Shown: piece after piece, positions 16,853-26,023 of the stretch
How positions within the stretch are numbered: the stretch's first letter is position 1
Layout: every line of letters starts with the position of its first letter
NCBI GenBank assembly: GCA_015059905.1
Contig: SUZN01000005.1
Location: 62,001 to 126,000 of the forward strand
From: Rikenellaceae bacterium
GTDB lineage: Bacteria > Bacteroidota > Bacteroidia > Bacteroidales > Rikenellaceae
Direction: 5' to 3'
DNA length: 64,000 bases
Notes under the pieces: model-generated
The model's input: the letters and a program-made list of their open reading frames with translations, nothing else
What the model was told of the DNA's origin: nothing
The model's database searches: none
Position numbers and translations under genes: made by a program

Positions 16853-18247
16853 ATGTTTGCAAAAGAGATTTATATTGCGCGCCGCAAGGAGTTGTGCAGC
16901 CGCATTGGCAAGGGCTTGATTCTTCTGCCAGGCAATGTTGAGTCACCACTCAACTATCCAAATAACACATATCATTTCCGTCAGGACTCTACGTTTATGT
17001 ACTTCTTCGGTCATAGCGTACCTTCGCTGATGGGTTTGATTGATGCCGAGTCGGGCGTGGCGACCTTGTATGGCGATGACTTTACGGTTGATGACATCAT
17101 CTGGATGGGTCCACAGCCTACTATCGCCGACTTCGCATTGCAGGTGGGCGCCGATGCGGCGAAGCCTTCAGTGCAGCTCATTTCGGACCTCGCGGCAGCT
17201 ATTACGAAGGGTCGTGAGGTGCATTACCTCCCTCCATATCGTGGCGAGACAATACTGTTGCTCTCATCACTGCTCGGCATCAAGCCCGAGATGTTGCACG
17301 CCCGCAAGTCTATCGACCTGCTGTTTGCCGTTGCCGAGATGCGCGAGAAGAAGTCGGCAGAGGAGATTGCAGCTCTGGAGGAGGCGTTCGAGATTGGCTA
17401 TCAGATGCACACCACAGCTATGTACAACACACGCCCAGGTCGCTCGGAGCACGAGGTAGCGGGTATGGTCGATGGTATGGCTCTGCGTTACGGCACAGGC
17501 ACATCCTTCACAACCATCCTCTCGCAGCACGGCGAGGTGCTTCACAATCACGACCACTCGGGCACGATGGAGGAGGGTCGCCTGCTGTTGTGCGATGCGG
17601 GTGGCGAGCATAAGAATGGTTATGTATCTGACCACACACGTACATTCCCCGTTAGCGGCAAGTTCACACAGAAGCAGAAGGATGTATATAACATCGTGCT
17701 GGCGGCACACGACGCTGCGGCGGTGGCTCTGCGCCCAGGTATGATGTATAGCGAGTTGTCGGATGTTGCCTCACGCACACTGCTTGAGGGATTGAAGGAT
17801 TTGGATTTGGTGAGCGGCTCTGTGGATGACGCTTTGGCGGCGGGTGCTGCTTATCTGTTTATGCCTCACGGCTTGGGTCACGGTATCGGTCTGGATGTTC
17901 ACGACTGCGAGAATATCGGCGAGCGCTCATTCTCATTTGAGCCTCTGGCGGAGCGCGCGAAGGCTTCGGCCTGCTGCATCACACGTCAGTGGTGGCGTCT
18001 GATGCCTGGTACAGTGCTCTCTGACGAGCCAGGTATCTACTTCGTGCCAGCACTTATCGACAAGATGGAGGCAGAGGGCAAGTATAAGGGCATTGTGAAC
18101 TATGAGAAGCTGAAGGAGTATCGTGACTTCGGCGGTATCCGTCTGGAGGATGACCTTATCGTGACAGAGACAGGCTGCAAGATTATCGGTGACAAGACTA
18201 TCCCAATCACTGTGGAGGATGTCGAGGCAGTGGTCGGCAAGTACTAA
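16853..18247 (+). CDS. pepP: Aminopeptidase P (Xaa-Pro aminopeptidase, M24B)
   Basis: The 464-residue enzyme removes N-terminal residues before proline. The N-terminal AMP_N domain covers about residues 1-140 (ILLPGN, FRQDSTFMYFFGH). The C-terminal pita-bread fold shows all five metal ligands in order: CDAGGEH (Asp), SDHTRTF (Asp), HGLGHGIGLDVHD (His), SDEPGIYF (Glu) and IRLEDDLIV (Glu). No signal peptide is present, so it is cytosolic. It is followed after 9 bp by mqnB and probably leads or continues an operon through mqnD. It is well placed to trim peptides imported by this peptide-using organism (inference). Confidence 0.93.
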   Translation: MFAKEIYIARRKELCSRIGKGLILLPGNVESPLNYPNNTYHFRQDSTFMYFFGHSVPSLMGLIDAESGVATLYGDDFTVDDIIWMGPQPTIADFALQVGADAAKPSVQLISDLAAAITKGREVHYLPPYRGETILLLSSLLGIKPEMLHARKSIDLLFAVAEMREKKSAEEIAALEEAFEIGYQMHTTAMYNTRPGRSEHEVAGMVDGMALRYGTGTSFTTILSQHGEVLHNHDHSGTMEEGRLLLCDAGGEHKNGYVSDHTRTFPVSGKFTQKQKDVYNIVLAAHDAAAVALRPGMMYSELSDVASRTLLEGLKDLDLVSGSVDDALAAGAAYLFMPHGLGHGIGLDVHDCENIGERSFSFEPLAERAKASACCITRQWWRLMPGTVLSDEPGIYFVPALIDKMEAEGKYKGIVNYEKLKEYRDFGGIRLEDDLIVTETGCKIIGDKTIPITVEDVEAVVGKY

Positions 18248-18256
18248 ATATTAAAT

Positions 18257-18796
18257 ATGGCAACACTCTATCTATTCCCCACCGCCGAGGAGGCGGCGGG
18301 GTTGCTCTCTCGGCGACCCGACTTGCGTGAGCAGGTGGCTGTCATCGGTGTGGGTCAGGCGGCGGCGGCTGCCTCGGCGGCACGACTGATAGCGCACAGA
18401 AAACCCTCGTGCGTGGTGCTTGGCGGCATTGCGGGGGCGTTTGATGGGCGGCTTGCGCTGTGTGAGGTTGTGGCGGTAGTGCAGGATAGAGTTGCGTTTT
18501 TGCCCGAGAGATATAGCAAAGATTATCACGCCTCCAAGGTCGAGGGCTTGACTGCGGTCGGCTCTTACACCGTCAATCGCACAGGCGAGGCTGCCTTGCT
18601 ATGCAAGCATAGTCCTCTGCCCGCCGTTGAGCAGATGGAGGGCGCGGCAGTGGCGGCTCTATGCCAGGAGATGGGTGTTGAGCACTACTACCACCTGCGC
18701 GCCATATCGAACTATGTGGATGACGAGCGCTCGGCGTGGCGCATAGGGGAGGCTGTCGAGGCTTTGGGAGAACGAATTGCTACACTGAAATTATAA
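18257..18796 (+). CDS. mqnB: Futalosine hydrolase (nucleoside phosphorylase fold)
   Basis: The 179-residue protein has the nucleosidase fold: an N-terminal VIGVGQAAAA turn, VVLGGIAGAF near residue 55, the purine/ribose site VEQMEGAAVAALCQ near 124-137 and RAISNYVDDE near 148. That ending and the MqnD gene two genes downstream point to futalosine hydrolase, which splits futalosine to hypoxanthine and dehypoxanthine futalosine in the alternative menaquinone pathway. At 179 residues it is somewhat short for the family. A 5'-methylthioadenosine or S-adenosylhomocysteine nucleosidase role is less likely given the context. Confidence 0.8.
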   Translation: MATLYLFPTAEEAAGLLSRRPDLREQVAVIGVGQAAAAASAARLIAHRKPSCVVLGGIAGAFDGRLALCEVVAVVQDRVAFLPERYSKDYHASKVEGLTAVGSYTVNRTGEAALLCKHSPLPAVEQMEGAAVAALCQEMGVEHYYHLRAISNYVDDERSAWRIGEAVEALGERIATLKL

Positions 18797-18819
18797 ACAA
18801 CCAAAAACGAACCTAAAAT

Positions 18820-21498
18820 ATGAAGAAGTTTCTATCGCTTTTTGTGGCGAGTGTTGTGTGTTGCGTGCAACTTGTTGCGGCGACAATCTCGCCCATAGAA
18901 CTGAAGTGCGAATATGAGCGCTCACCCCTTCTGGAGCGTCAAAATCCTCGTTTGCAGTGGATTAACTCCAACCCCAAACTCCAGCAGGGCGCACGTCAGA
19001 CAGCCTACCGCATCCGCGTGGCAACCTCGCCCGATGGCTTCGATAACCCAACGTGGGATACAGGCAAGGTTGCATCGTCGCAGTCGGCATTTGTGCGTTA
19101 TGAGGGCGCACCCCTGCGTTCACGCACATCGTATTGGTGGCAGGTGATGGTGTGGGACGAGAACGACTCCCCCTCGGCGTGGAGCGAGCCAGCGCAGTGG
19201 CATATGGGTCTGCTCTCTGATGATGAGTGGCAGGGCAAGTGGATAGGCGCACCCTGGCAGGGCGAGCAGTCATACGACTCGCGTGGCACGATGGAGTTCG
19301 ACGCAGCGCCGCTTCTGCGTAAGGAGTTTTCTGTAAAGAAGGGATTGAAGTCGGCACGTTATTACGGTACGGGCGTGGGCTATCACGAACTATACCTCAA
19401 TGGCGAGCGTGTGGGCGAGGATTACCTCTCGCCCAACCAGACCAACTACACGTTGCGCCCCGAGCTGAAAGATAAGGGCATTGTGGTGACCGACCCATTC
19501 GAGGAGTACACCATTATGTACCTCTCGCACGACTTCACGTCACAGCTTAAGGAGGGCAAAAATGTCCTCGGCGTTATTCTGGGCGATGGTTTTTATAATA
19601 TCACACGCCATTGGGTGCAGGGTTACGGCACTCCCCGCTTTATAGGTCAGATTGAACTTGAATATGAGGATGGCACGAAGGAGATTATCTCCTCGGATGA
19701 GAGCTGGCGCACAGAGCGCAGCGCAATCACACGCAATCAGATATATTATGGCGAGTGCTACGATGCACGCCTTGAGCACGAGGGCTGGAGCAAGGCGGGC
19801 TATGATGACTCGGCGTGGCAGGGTGCGGCTCTGAAGGCTGCCCCTTGTGGCAAGCTCATACCGCAGAATGGTCCAGCCGACCGCATCACCGAGCGTTTCG
19901 CTCCTGTGGAGTTTGAGAAGAAGGAGGATGGAGTTATCCGCGTAAAATTCCCTGTCGAGGTGTCGGGATGGGTGGTACTGAAAAATATCAAGGCAGAGAA
20001 GGGTCAGCAGATTTCAATCAAATATTTGAGCGAGTCACCTGGCAATGGCGACAATATCTATATCGCCAAGGGGTCGGGTGATGAGTCTTACCACGCCCGC
20101 TTCACTTGGTTTGTATTTTCGGAGGTGGAGATTTCGGGCATCAGCGACCTTGCAGTGGAGCAGGTAGAGGCTCACGCAGTGAATTCTGCGGTTGAGCGCG
20201 CAGGCGAATTCAAGACCTCTAACGAGCTGATTAACAAGATTAACGAGATATGGCAGCGCAGCCAGCTTGACAATATGCACGGCTCTGTAGCCAGCGACTG
20301 CCCCCACCGCGAACGCTCGGCATATACGGGCGATGGTCAGGTGGCGTGCGTGACGGTTATGCACAACTTCTCGGCACAGACATTCTACAACAAGTGGATA
20401 CGCGACATTCGCGGCGCACAGACGTTGGGCGGCTACATCCCTAATGGCGCACCCTGGCAGCCAGGCTGCGGTGGCGGCGTAGGCTGGGGCGCAGCGATGG
20501 AGATTATGCCTTGGGAGTTCTACCGCCACTATGGCGATGTGGAGATGCTCGAGGCAAACTACGACGCTATGCGCAGGCACGTTAAGTGGATGACAACGTG
20601 GGTCGATGACGAGACCTTCCTGATGGACTCGCACGACGTCTGCCCTTGGAAGAATTTGGGCGACTGGCTCCCTCCACGCGCACTGCCTCGCAAGGATTTA
20701 GTGCATACCTTCTTCCTTTGGTACTGCTCCGATATAGCCTCAAAGGTGGCAACCCTCTTGGGTCATAACGACGAGGCGAGTGCCTATGCGCGCCTGCGAG
20801 ATAGGACTGCGGCAGCCTTCCACAAAGCGTTCTACGATGAGGCTACGGGCTCATACGGCAAGCACGGTAGCAATGTGCTGGCTCTTACTATTGGCGTACC
20901 CGCCGAGCGTAAGGCGAAGGTCGTGGATGCTCTGAAGGCAAACATTGCCGAGGTGAACGACCACCTCGACACAGGCATCGTCGGCACACGTCATCTCTTT
21001 GAGGTGCTGTGCGACAACGGCTTGAAGGATTTGGCATATAAGATTATCAATCAACGCGACTTCCCATCATTTGGCTGGTGGATTGAGCAGGGCGCGACAA
21101 CCACCTGGGAGCAGTGGGATGGCGGCAACTCTCGCAACCACCCTATGTTCGGTGGCGGCATTGGCTGGTTCTATCGTGACCTGGCGGGTCTGGAGCCTAT
21201 CGGTGCAGGCTACTCTACATTCCGCGTGCGCCCCGTCTTGCCCGAGGGGCTGGAGTGGGTCGAGTACTCTCATTTGACCGTCTATGGCGACATTGCAATC
21301 AAGTGGCGCAACGAAGAGGGTAAATTCACGATGCAGTGTGATGTGCCTGTGGGCACAAGTGCCATTGTGTGGGTGCCATTCTCTGGAGAGAAGCCTAAAG
21401 TAAAGCTCTCCGATACGGTGCGCTCGCTGGGCGTAAGAGATGGCTATGCGCTATATCAGGTTGAGTCGGGTCGATATAACTTTAACTCAAAACTTTAG
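18820..21498 (+). CDS. Secreted alpha-L-rhamnosidase (GH78)
   Basis: The 892-residue protein has a signal peptide (cleavage near LVAA). It shows the GH78 domain order: N-terminal fibronectin-like sheet (RIRVATSP, WWQVMVWDENDSPSAWSEPAQWHMGLL), carbohydrate-binding beta domain (YLNGERVGEDYLSPNQTNY), catalytic (alpha/alpha)6 barrel and a C-terminal sheet. Catalytic-site motifs are SDCPHRERSAYTGDG (acid cluster) near residue 494 and TTTWEQWDGG (general base Glu) near 765. It releases terminal rhamnose from plant glycans or glycosides. It sits between mqnB and mqnD with 23- and 7-bp gaps and no susC/susD, an odd setting for a glycan enzyme. Confidence 0.93.
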   Translation: MKKFLSLFVASVVCCVQLVAATISPIELKCEYERSPLLERQNPRLQWINSNPKLQQGARQTAYRIRVATSPDGFDNPTWDTGKVASSQSAFVRYEGAPLRSRTSYWWQVMVWDENDSPSAWSEPAQWHMGLLSDDEWQGKWIGAPWQGEQSYDSRGTMEFDAAPLLRKEFSVKKGLKSARYYGTGVGYHELYLNGERVGEDYLSPNQTNYTLRPELKDKGIVVTDPFEEYTIMYLSHDFTSQLKEGKNVLGVILGDGFYNITRHWVQGYGTPRFIGQIELEYEDGTKEIISSDESWRTERSAITRNQIYYGECYDARLEHEGWSKAGYDDSAWQGAALKAAPCGKLIPQNGPADRITERFAPVEFEKKEDGVIRVKFPVEVSGWVVLKNIKAEKGQQISIKYLSESPGNGDNIYIAKGSGDESYHARFTWFVFSEVEISGISDLAVEQVEAHAVNSAVERAGEFKTSNELINKINEIWQRSQLDNMHGSVASDCPHRERSAYTGDGQVACVTVMHNFSAQTFYNKWIRDIRGAQTLGGYIPNGAPWQPGCGGGVGWGAAMEIMPWEFYRHYGDVEMLEANYDAMRRHVKWMTTWVDDETFLMDSHDVCPWKNLGDWLPPRALPRKDLVHTFFLWYCSDIASKVATLLGHNDEASAYARLRDRTAAAFHKAFYDEATGSYGKHGSNVLALTIGVPAERKAKVVDALKANIAEVNDHLDTGIVGTRHLFEVLCDNGLKDLAYKIINQRDFPSFGWWIEQGATTTWEQWDGGNSRNHPMFGGGIGWFYRDLAGLEPIGAGYSTFRVRPVLPEGLEWVEYSHLTVYGDIAIKWRNEEGKFTMQCDVPVGTSAIVWVPFSGEKPKVKLSDTVRSLGVRDGYALYQVESGRYNFNSKL

Positions 21499-21505
21499 GC
21501 TGACT

Positions 21506-22282
21506 ATGAGGCTGAAACTATCCATCTCGCCCTGTCCCAACGACACCTTTATGTTTCACGCGCTGGTGCACGGATTGGTTGATTGCGAGGGACTTGAGTT
21601 TGATGTCGGGTATCACGATATCGAGGAGCTTAACCGTGCTGCAATGGCTGCGGAGCCTGATGTGAGCAAGATAAGCTGTGCGGTACTGCCCGCCCTGAAG
21701 CGCAACTACGCAATGCTTGACAGCGGCGCGGCACTTGGGCGTGGCAATGGACCCCTGCTCGTTAAGCGTAAGGGCTTTCAGGGCGAGCTGAAGCGTGTGG
21801 CTGTGCCTGGCGAATATACTACGGCAAATGCTCTGGTGTCGGGATTGTTCCCTTTGATTGACGAGCTCTCGCCTGTGCTCTTCTCGGAGATTGCCGAGGC
21901 TGTGGAGCGTGGCGACTTCGATGGCGGTGTGCTTATACATGAGGGTCGCTTTGTATATGAGCGCCGTAATCTGGAGCTTGTCGCCGACCTCGGTGTGGAG
22001 TGGGAGCGTATGACCGACCTGCCTCTGCCGCTGGGCGGTATTGTGGTGCGCCGCGAGCTGGGCGATGATGTTCGAGGGCGCGTTGAGCGCACGCTGCGCC
22101 GCAGTATCGAATATGCCTTTGCCAACCCCTCGGTATCGCGCGACTATGTGAAGGCTCACGCCCGCGAACTCGAAGACGACGTCATCGACAAACATATCGC
22201 CTTGTTTGTCAATGAGTTTTCCCTCTCTCTCGGCGCGCAAGGTCGCCACGCCATCGCCTACCTCACAGGCGAGGAGCCGTAG
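21506..22282 (+). CDS. mqnD: 1,4-dihydroxy-6-naphthoate synthase
   Basis: The start was set at ATG 21506, 7 bp after the rhamnosidase stop; the upstream ATG would overlap that gene. The 258-residue protein begins with SPCPNDTFMFHALVHG, the signature of the MqnA/MqnD fold. It continues with SKISCAVLPAL and GRGNGPLLV, plus a late helix with a VSRDYVKAHA-like motif. MqnD converts cyclic dehypoxanthine futalosine to 1,4-dihydroxy-6-naphthoate. Together with mqnB it shows that this organism uses the futalosine route to menaquinone. The remaining mqn genes are not in the window. Confidence 0.9.
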   Translation: MRLKLSISPCPNDTFMFHALVHGLVDCEGLEFDVGYHDIEELNRAAMAAEPDVSKISCAVLPALKRNYAMLDSGAALGRGNGPLLVKRKGFQGELKRVAVPGEYTTANALVSGLFPLIDELSPVLFSEIAEAVERGDFDGGVLIHEGRFVYERRNLELVADLGVEWERMTDLPLPLGGIVVRRELGDDVRGRVERTLRRSIEYAFANPSVSRDYVKAHARELEDDVIDKHIALFVNEFSLSLGAQGRHAIAYLTGEEP

Positions 22283-22306
22283 TGAAAAAGGTGTGAAATA
22301 GAATTC

Positions 22307-22334
22307 AAAAAGAGGTTTCACGCCTCTTTTTTTT
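22307..22334 (+). terminator. Rho-independent terminator after mqnD
   Basis: AAAGAGG pairs with CCTCTTT around TTTCACG and runs into eight T residues. An alternative pairing of GGTGTGAAA (22290-22298) with TTTCACGCC would compete with it. Confidence 0.8.
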
Positions 22335-22450
22335 GCTCATTCGGTACGATATATCAGTTGAAGGTATCTTTTTTGTAACACTAAAGGGTATAGAAATAGC
22401 CAATACAGTTTTCAAATTTTAAGAAACATTGATTGATAATTGGTAAAAAT

Positions 22451-22482
22451 TTTGGTAAATTAAAAAATTTTTTGTAAATTTG
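22451..22482 (+). promoter_or_regulatory. Bacteroidota-type promoter of the PepSY-like lipoprotein gene
   Basis: TTTG (22451-22454), a 20-bp spacer and TAAATTTG (22475-22482) match the consensus fully. The predicted start near 22489 leaves a leader of about 150 nt. Confidence 0.75.
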
Positions 22483-22504
22483 TAGTACTTTTATAAAGTT
22501 TATC

Positions 22505-22581
22505 AACTTGGGGTTAGTACTGAAATTGACCGCCCCAAGTTTCGTTCTTACTAAGTTTTTCAGCACCAAATGTGCCTTAGT
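22505..22581 (+). promoter_or_regulatory. Structured 5' leader with two hairpins
   Basis: Hairpin 1 pairs AACTTGGGG (22505-22513) with CCCCAAGTT (22533-22541), a perfect 9-bp stem. Hairpin 2 pairs ACTAAG (22550-22555) with CTTAGT (22576-22581) and contains an inner GCAC/GTGC pair. Both lie in the leader between the promoter and ATG 22638. No known riboswitch class was recognised. Confidence 0.5.
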
Positions 22582-22637
22582 TGAATTATGAGCTAACAAC
22601 GAAATCAATCCTATAATCCTTATAAATTTTTAAGCTC

Positions 22638-23198
22638 ATGAAAAGACTATTAATTTACATTTGTGCTGTGTCAATTATGGCATCGTGCAATCTGCTGGAG
22701 TTTGATGTCTCCAGTCCGTCGCAGATAGCTCGGGACGCTGTGCTCGCCCAGTTCTCATCTGCAAACATTAAAAATTGTAATAGCCGATTAGGTTATTTCA
22801 TTGTTCATTTTTCACTTGATGCCGAAAATGACACAACCACAGACTGTGTGGCGTGGTACGACAGTGATGGCAAATGGTATCTCACAGAGAGCAGTATGGA
22901 CTACAAAGACTTGCCACAGGCAGTAAAGACCGCACTCGAGACAGGCGAGTTCAACAATTGCTCTGTTGAAAAGGTATTTTGCCTTGACACTCCTGATTAT
23001 AGGGAGTATGCCATGTTCATCACAGGAACAATTTATGGTTATGCGCCCAACGGCTTTCTCTACTACAAAGAGAATGGTACGTTGCACATAAGCATTGCGA
23101 ATCCTCGCTCAGATTACACTTTTGGAGATTATCTGTTAGCTCCTATATGTAAAAAGCGAGAGACAAGTAACACCAACGACACAACTTTTGAGAATTAA
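22638..23198 (+). CDS. Lipoprotein with one PepSY-like (BLIP-type) domain
   Basis: The 186-residue product has a lipoprotein signal (MASC, Cys near residue 17). The middle part (DSDGKWYLTESSMDYKDLPQAVKTALE, about residues 67-93) matches the PepSY-like repeat of Bacteroidota exported proteins. In these a strand ending in xDLPxAVxxAL is followed by a helix and a second strand (here VEKVFCLDTPDYREYAMFIT). Most relatives carry two such repeats; this one has a single clear copy. Function is unknown; such domains may bind peptides or inhibit peptidases. It has its own promoter, structured leader and terminator. Confidence 0.7.
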   Translation: MKRLLIYICAVSIMASCNLLEFDVSSPSQIARDAVLAQFSSANIKNCNSRLGYFIVHFSLDAENDTTTDCVAWYDSDGKWYLTESSMDYKDLPQAVKTALETGEFNNCSVEKVFCLDTPDYREYAMFITGTIYGYAPNGFLYYKENGTLHISIANPRSDYTFGDYLLAPICKKRETSNTNDTTFEN

Positions 23199-23246
23199 CC
23201 CCTTACTAGTTCTCGATTGAAGGTCCGAAGGTCTTACACACGAGCT

Positions 23247-23286
23247 AAAGCGATCTTCCTGCAAACTATGGAGGGTCGCTTTTTTG
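23247..23286 (+). terminator. Rho-independent terminator of the PepSY-like gene
   Basis: AAAGCGATC pairs with GGTCGCTTT (one G-T pair) and is followed by a T run. It lies 48 bp past the stop codon. Confidence 0.78.
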
Positions 23287-23316
23287 TTTATAACCAGAGA
23301 GTGTCAAAACACAAAC

Positions 23317-23610
23317 TCACGCATACAAGTCATTGCTAACGCGACCATAAAAACTATTATCGAAATCATAACTAACCAACGGCACGTTCAGACTCGTAAC
23401 GCGCCTTAAAACACACTCCAAACCCATATATACAGAGAGTGTGAGCCTGTCTATATCTGACGGTAGGCCTTCGACTGCCATAGGTAGATATAACGACTCA
23501 CACCTTGGTGGTATATGTCCCTGAAACATAATACATACCAAAGCAGAGCATCCGTTATTCCCTACCACAAATGAGTTGTCGAAGTTCACCGTCAAGGAAT
23601 AAGAATACAC
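23317..23610 (-). CDS. Hypothetical 97-aa protein downstream of the ribosomal locus
   Basis: A 97-codon frame opens with GTG at 23610, directly after an in-frame TAA, and stops at 23317. It has no signal peptide and no domain that I recognise. Two similar turns, VNFDNSF near the start and YDFDNSF near the end, hint at an internal repeat in a beta-rich protein. A promoter (TTG-19 bp-TAAATTTG) at 23646-23675 would start a transcript about 30 nt before the GTG, which supports expression. Alternatives are a remnant of a larger gene or a chance frame in a small RNA locus. Confidence 0.4.
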   Translation of the reverse strand: MYSYSLTVNFDNSFVVGNNGCSALVCIMFQGHIPPRCESLYLPMAVEGLPSDIDRLTLSVYMGLECVLRRVTSLNVPLVSYDFDNSFYGRVSNDLYA

Positions 23611-23645
23611 TTCTTAATATATATGTGTCGCACGCTGCGACAATA

Positions 23646-23675
23646 CAAATTTACACTATTTTTCTCAAATTACAA
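23646..23675 (-). promoter_or_regulatory. Candidate promoter of the 97-aa frame
   Basis: On the minus strand TTG (23675-23673), 19 bp and TAAATTTG (23653-23646) fit the Bacteroidota consensus apart from one -33 base. It starts just past the ribosomal terminator. Confidence 0.5.
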
Positions 23676-23706
23676 TCCCGACAACAATTTTGTCGTCCGC
23701 CACGCA

Positions 23707-23741
23707 CAAAAAAACCCGCTTCGCCTGGGGCGAAACGGGTC
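23707..23741 (-). terminator. Terminator of the ribosomal protein locus
   Basis: On the minus strand ACCCGTTTCGCC pairs with GGCGAAGCGGGT around a short loop and is followed by seven T residues. It is 20 bp past the rplQ stop and ends the alpha operon. Confidence 0.9.
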
Positions 23742-23761
23742 ATCAGTAATATAATGTAAAA

Positions 23762-24325
23762 TTACATCTTCTTACCTACGTTGGTCTTCTTTGCAACTGG
23801 AGCTGCCTTTGCAGTTGTTGCCTTTGGAGCACGTGGAGCCTTTGCCTTCTTCTCGGCTACAACTGTTGCGTCCTCTACAGCGTCGGTTGTCTTCTTGCTG
23901 CGTGAACGGCGTGTCTTTGGCTTCGCTGCCTCCTCTGTTGATGGGAGCTTGCCAAATGTGTAAGCCTCGTTGAAGTCAACGAACTCGATGATGCACATAT
24001 CTGCTGCATCGCCAAGACGGAAACCAGTCTTGAGGATACGTGTGTAACCTCCTGGACGCTCTGCGATCTTTGGAGCGATTGTGCGGAACAACTCTGTAAC
24101 TGCCTCCTTCTGCTTGAGGTATGAGAAAACTACACGACGTGAGTGAGTAGTATCCTCCTTTGACTTGGTTACCAGAGGCTCAACGAACTGCTGTACAGCC
24201 TTTGCCTTCGCAACCGTAGTCTCGATGCGCTTGTGCAGGATGAGCGATGAAGCCATATTTGAAAGCATCGCCTTACGGTGACCCGCCTGTCTGCCAAGGT
24301 GATTAAAATTCTTATTGTGTCTCAT
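23762..24325 (-). CDS. rplQ: Ribosomal protein L17
   Basis: This is a large-subunit protein near the peptide exit tunnel. The first 125 or so residues match L17 ([24 protein letters not shown]). The remaining 60 are a Lys/Ala/Pro-rich, disordered-looking tail, so at 187 residues it is well above the E. coli length of 127. Such basic tails are usual in this phylum. It is the last gene of the locus, 2 bp after rpoA, with a strong terminator behind it. Confidence 0.96.
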   Translation of the reverse strand: MRHNKNFNHLGRQAGHRKAMLSNMASSLILHKRIETTVAKAKAVQQFVEPLVTKSKEDTTHSRRVVFSYLKQKEAVTELFRTIAPKIAERPGGYTRILKTGFRLGDAADMCIIEFVDFNEAYTFGKLPSTEEAAKPKTRRSRSKKTTDAVEDATVVAEKKAKAPRAPKATTAKAAPVAKKTNVGKKM

Positions 24326-24327
24326 AA

Positions 24328-25323
24328 TTAATCTTTATCAAGTTTGTAGATAGATACGTCCATACCGAACTTAAGATTCAGCGATGCCAACAACTCATCC
24401 AACTCTGTGAGCGACTTCTTACCGAAGTTACGGAACTTCAGAAGGTCGTTACGGTTGAGCTTAACCAAATCGCCTACGGTATCAACATCAGCGGCCTTCA
24501 GGCAGTTCAGGGCGCGAACGCTCAAGTCCTGATCTGAGAGCTTGGTCTTCAGAAGCTGGCGCATACGCAATGCCTCGTCGTCCAATGTCTCGTTCTCGCT
24601 GGTGTCGTCCATATTGATTGTGATCTTCTCATCAGAGAAAAGCATAAAGTGCTGGATCAAAATCTTGGCAGCCTCCTTCAAGGCCTCCTTTGGATGAATC
24701 GAGCCGTCGGTAGTAATCTCCAAATTCAACTTCACATAGTCTGTCTTCTGCTCAACGCGGTAATCCTCTGTCGAGAACTTGACATTCTTGATAGGTGTGA
24801 ATACAGAGTCGATTGGGAGTACATCCAACTCACCGCCTGTAAGATATGCGTTCTCCTCTGCTGGCACATATCCACGACCCTTACCGATTGTGATTGTAAT
24901 CTGCATCTTTGTGCCTGGAGCCAAGTGACAGATAACAAGCTCTGGGTTAAGGACCTTAAACGATGAGAGGTAATTAGAGATGTAACCCGCTGTAAGCTCT
25001 GTTACGCCTGCTACGTTCACAGTGATCTTCTCAGAATCCTGATTATCAACTGTACGAAGGAAGCGAACCTGCTTAAGCTTGAGGATTATCTCCAACATAT
25101 CCTCCTTCACACCTGGGATAGCGGCAAACTCATTGTTCACTCCGGCTACCTTTACGGTCGTAATTGCATAACCCTCCAATGATGAGAGCAAAACGCGTCG
25201 CAAAGCGTTACCGATAGTCTGACCGAAGCCAGGCTCCAACGGACGGAACTCGAACTTTCCGAACGATGCCGTAGCCTCGAGCATAATAACCTTTTCAGGC
25301 TTCTGGAATGCTAATATTGCCAT
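24328..25323 (-). CDS. rpoA: RNA polymerase alpha subunit
   Basis: The 331-residue protein forms the dimer core of RNA polymerase. The N-terminal domain shows [28 protein letters not shown] (about residues 26-53). The C-terminal DNA-contact domain shows [19 protein letters not shown] and [13 protein letters not shown]. Length equals that of E. coli (329). It lies between rpsD and rplQ, the standard alpha-operon place. Confidence 0.98.
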   Translation of the reverse strand: MAILAFQKPEKVIMLEATASFGKFEFRPLEPGFGQTIGNALRRVLLSSLEGYAITTVKVAGVNNEFAAIPGVKEDMLEIILKLKQVRFLRTVDNQDSEKITVNVAGVTELTAGYISNYLSSFKVLNPELVICHLAPGTKMQITITIGKGRGYVPAEENAYLTGGELDVLPIDSVFTPIKNVKFSTEDYRVEQKTDYVKLNLEITTDGSIHPKEALKEAAKILIQHFMLFSDEKITINMDDTSENETLDDEALRMRQLLKTKLSDQDLSVRALNCLKAADVDTVGDLVKLNRNDLLKFRNFGKKSLTELDELLASLNLKFGMDVSIYKLDKD

Positions 25324-25347
25324 AATTGTTATTGAATTTGTGTGTTA

Positions 25348-25956
25348 CTACTTAGAGTAGAGCTCGACGATCAGCTGCTCCTTAATGTTCTCTGGAATCT
25401 CCTCACGCTCTGGCTTCTGGAGGAACTTGCCACTCATTGTAGCGCCATCCCACTCCAACCAAGCGTAGCGGCTTCTGGTAGAACCTGCAACTGATGCTGT
25501 GATTACCTCAAGGCTCTTTGACTTCTCGCGTACGGCTACTACGTCACCCACCTTCAATGAGTATGATGGGATGTTCACTACCTGACCATTTACGCAAATG
25601 TGACGGTGTGAAACCAACTGACGTGCTGCTGCACGTGTAGGAGCGATACCCAAACGGTAAACTACGTTATCAAGACGGCACTCCAAGAGCTTCAACAGGT
25701 TCTCACCTGTGATACCACCCATACGAGCTGCAGCCTCGTAGGTACGAGCAAACTGCTTCTCCAAAATACCGTATGTGTACTTTGCCTTCTGCTTCTCTGA
25801 AAGCTGCTCGCCGTACTCAGAGTTCTTCTTACGCTTGCGAGCAAGACCGTGCTGTCCAGGAGGGAAGTTGCGCTTCTCAAGCACCTTATCCGCACCATAG
25901 ATAGCTTCGCCAAACTTACGGGCGATCTTTGACTTTGGTCCAATATATCTTGCCAT
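25348..25956 (-). CDS. rpsD: Ribosomal protein S4
   Basis: This primary 16S rRNA binder starts 30S assembly. At 202 residues it is full length. It starts [17 protein letters not shown] and carries the S4 RNA-binding domain ([31 protein letters not shown]) at about 93-125. The N-terminal zinc Cys motif seen in some bacteria is absent. In other bacteria S4 represses the alpha operon by binding its mRNA; no such site was identified here. Confidence 0.98.
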   Translation of the reverse strand: MARYIGPKSKIARKFGEAIYGADKVLEKRNFPPGQHGLARKRKKNSEYGEQLSEKQKAKYTYGILEKQFARTYEAAARMGGITGENLLKLLECRLDNVVYRLGIAPTRAAARQLVSHRHICVNGQVVNIPSYSLKVGDVVAVREKSKSLEVITASVAGSTRSRYAWLEWDGATMSGKFLQKPEREEIPENIKEQLIVELYSK

Positions 25957-26023
25957 TGTTTCTACTTTTTAATAATAAAAAATACTTTTTCGTTAAAGTC
26001 TGTTTTTTCCTTATGCCGATGCA

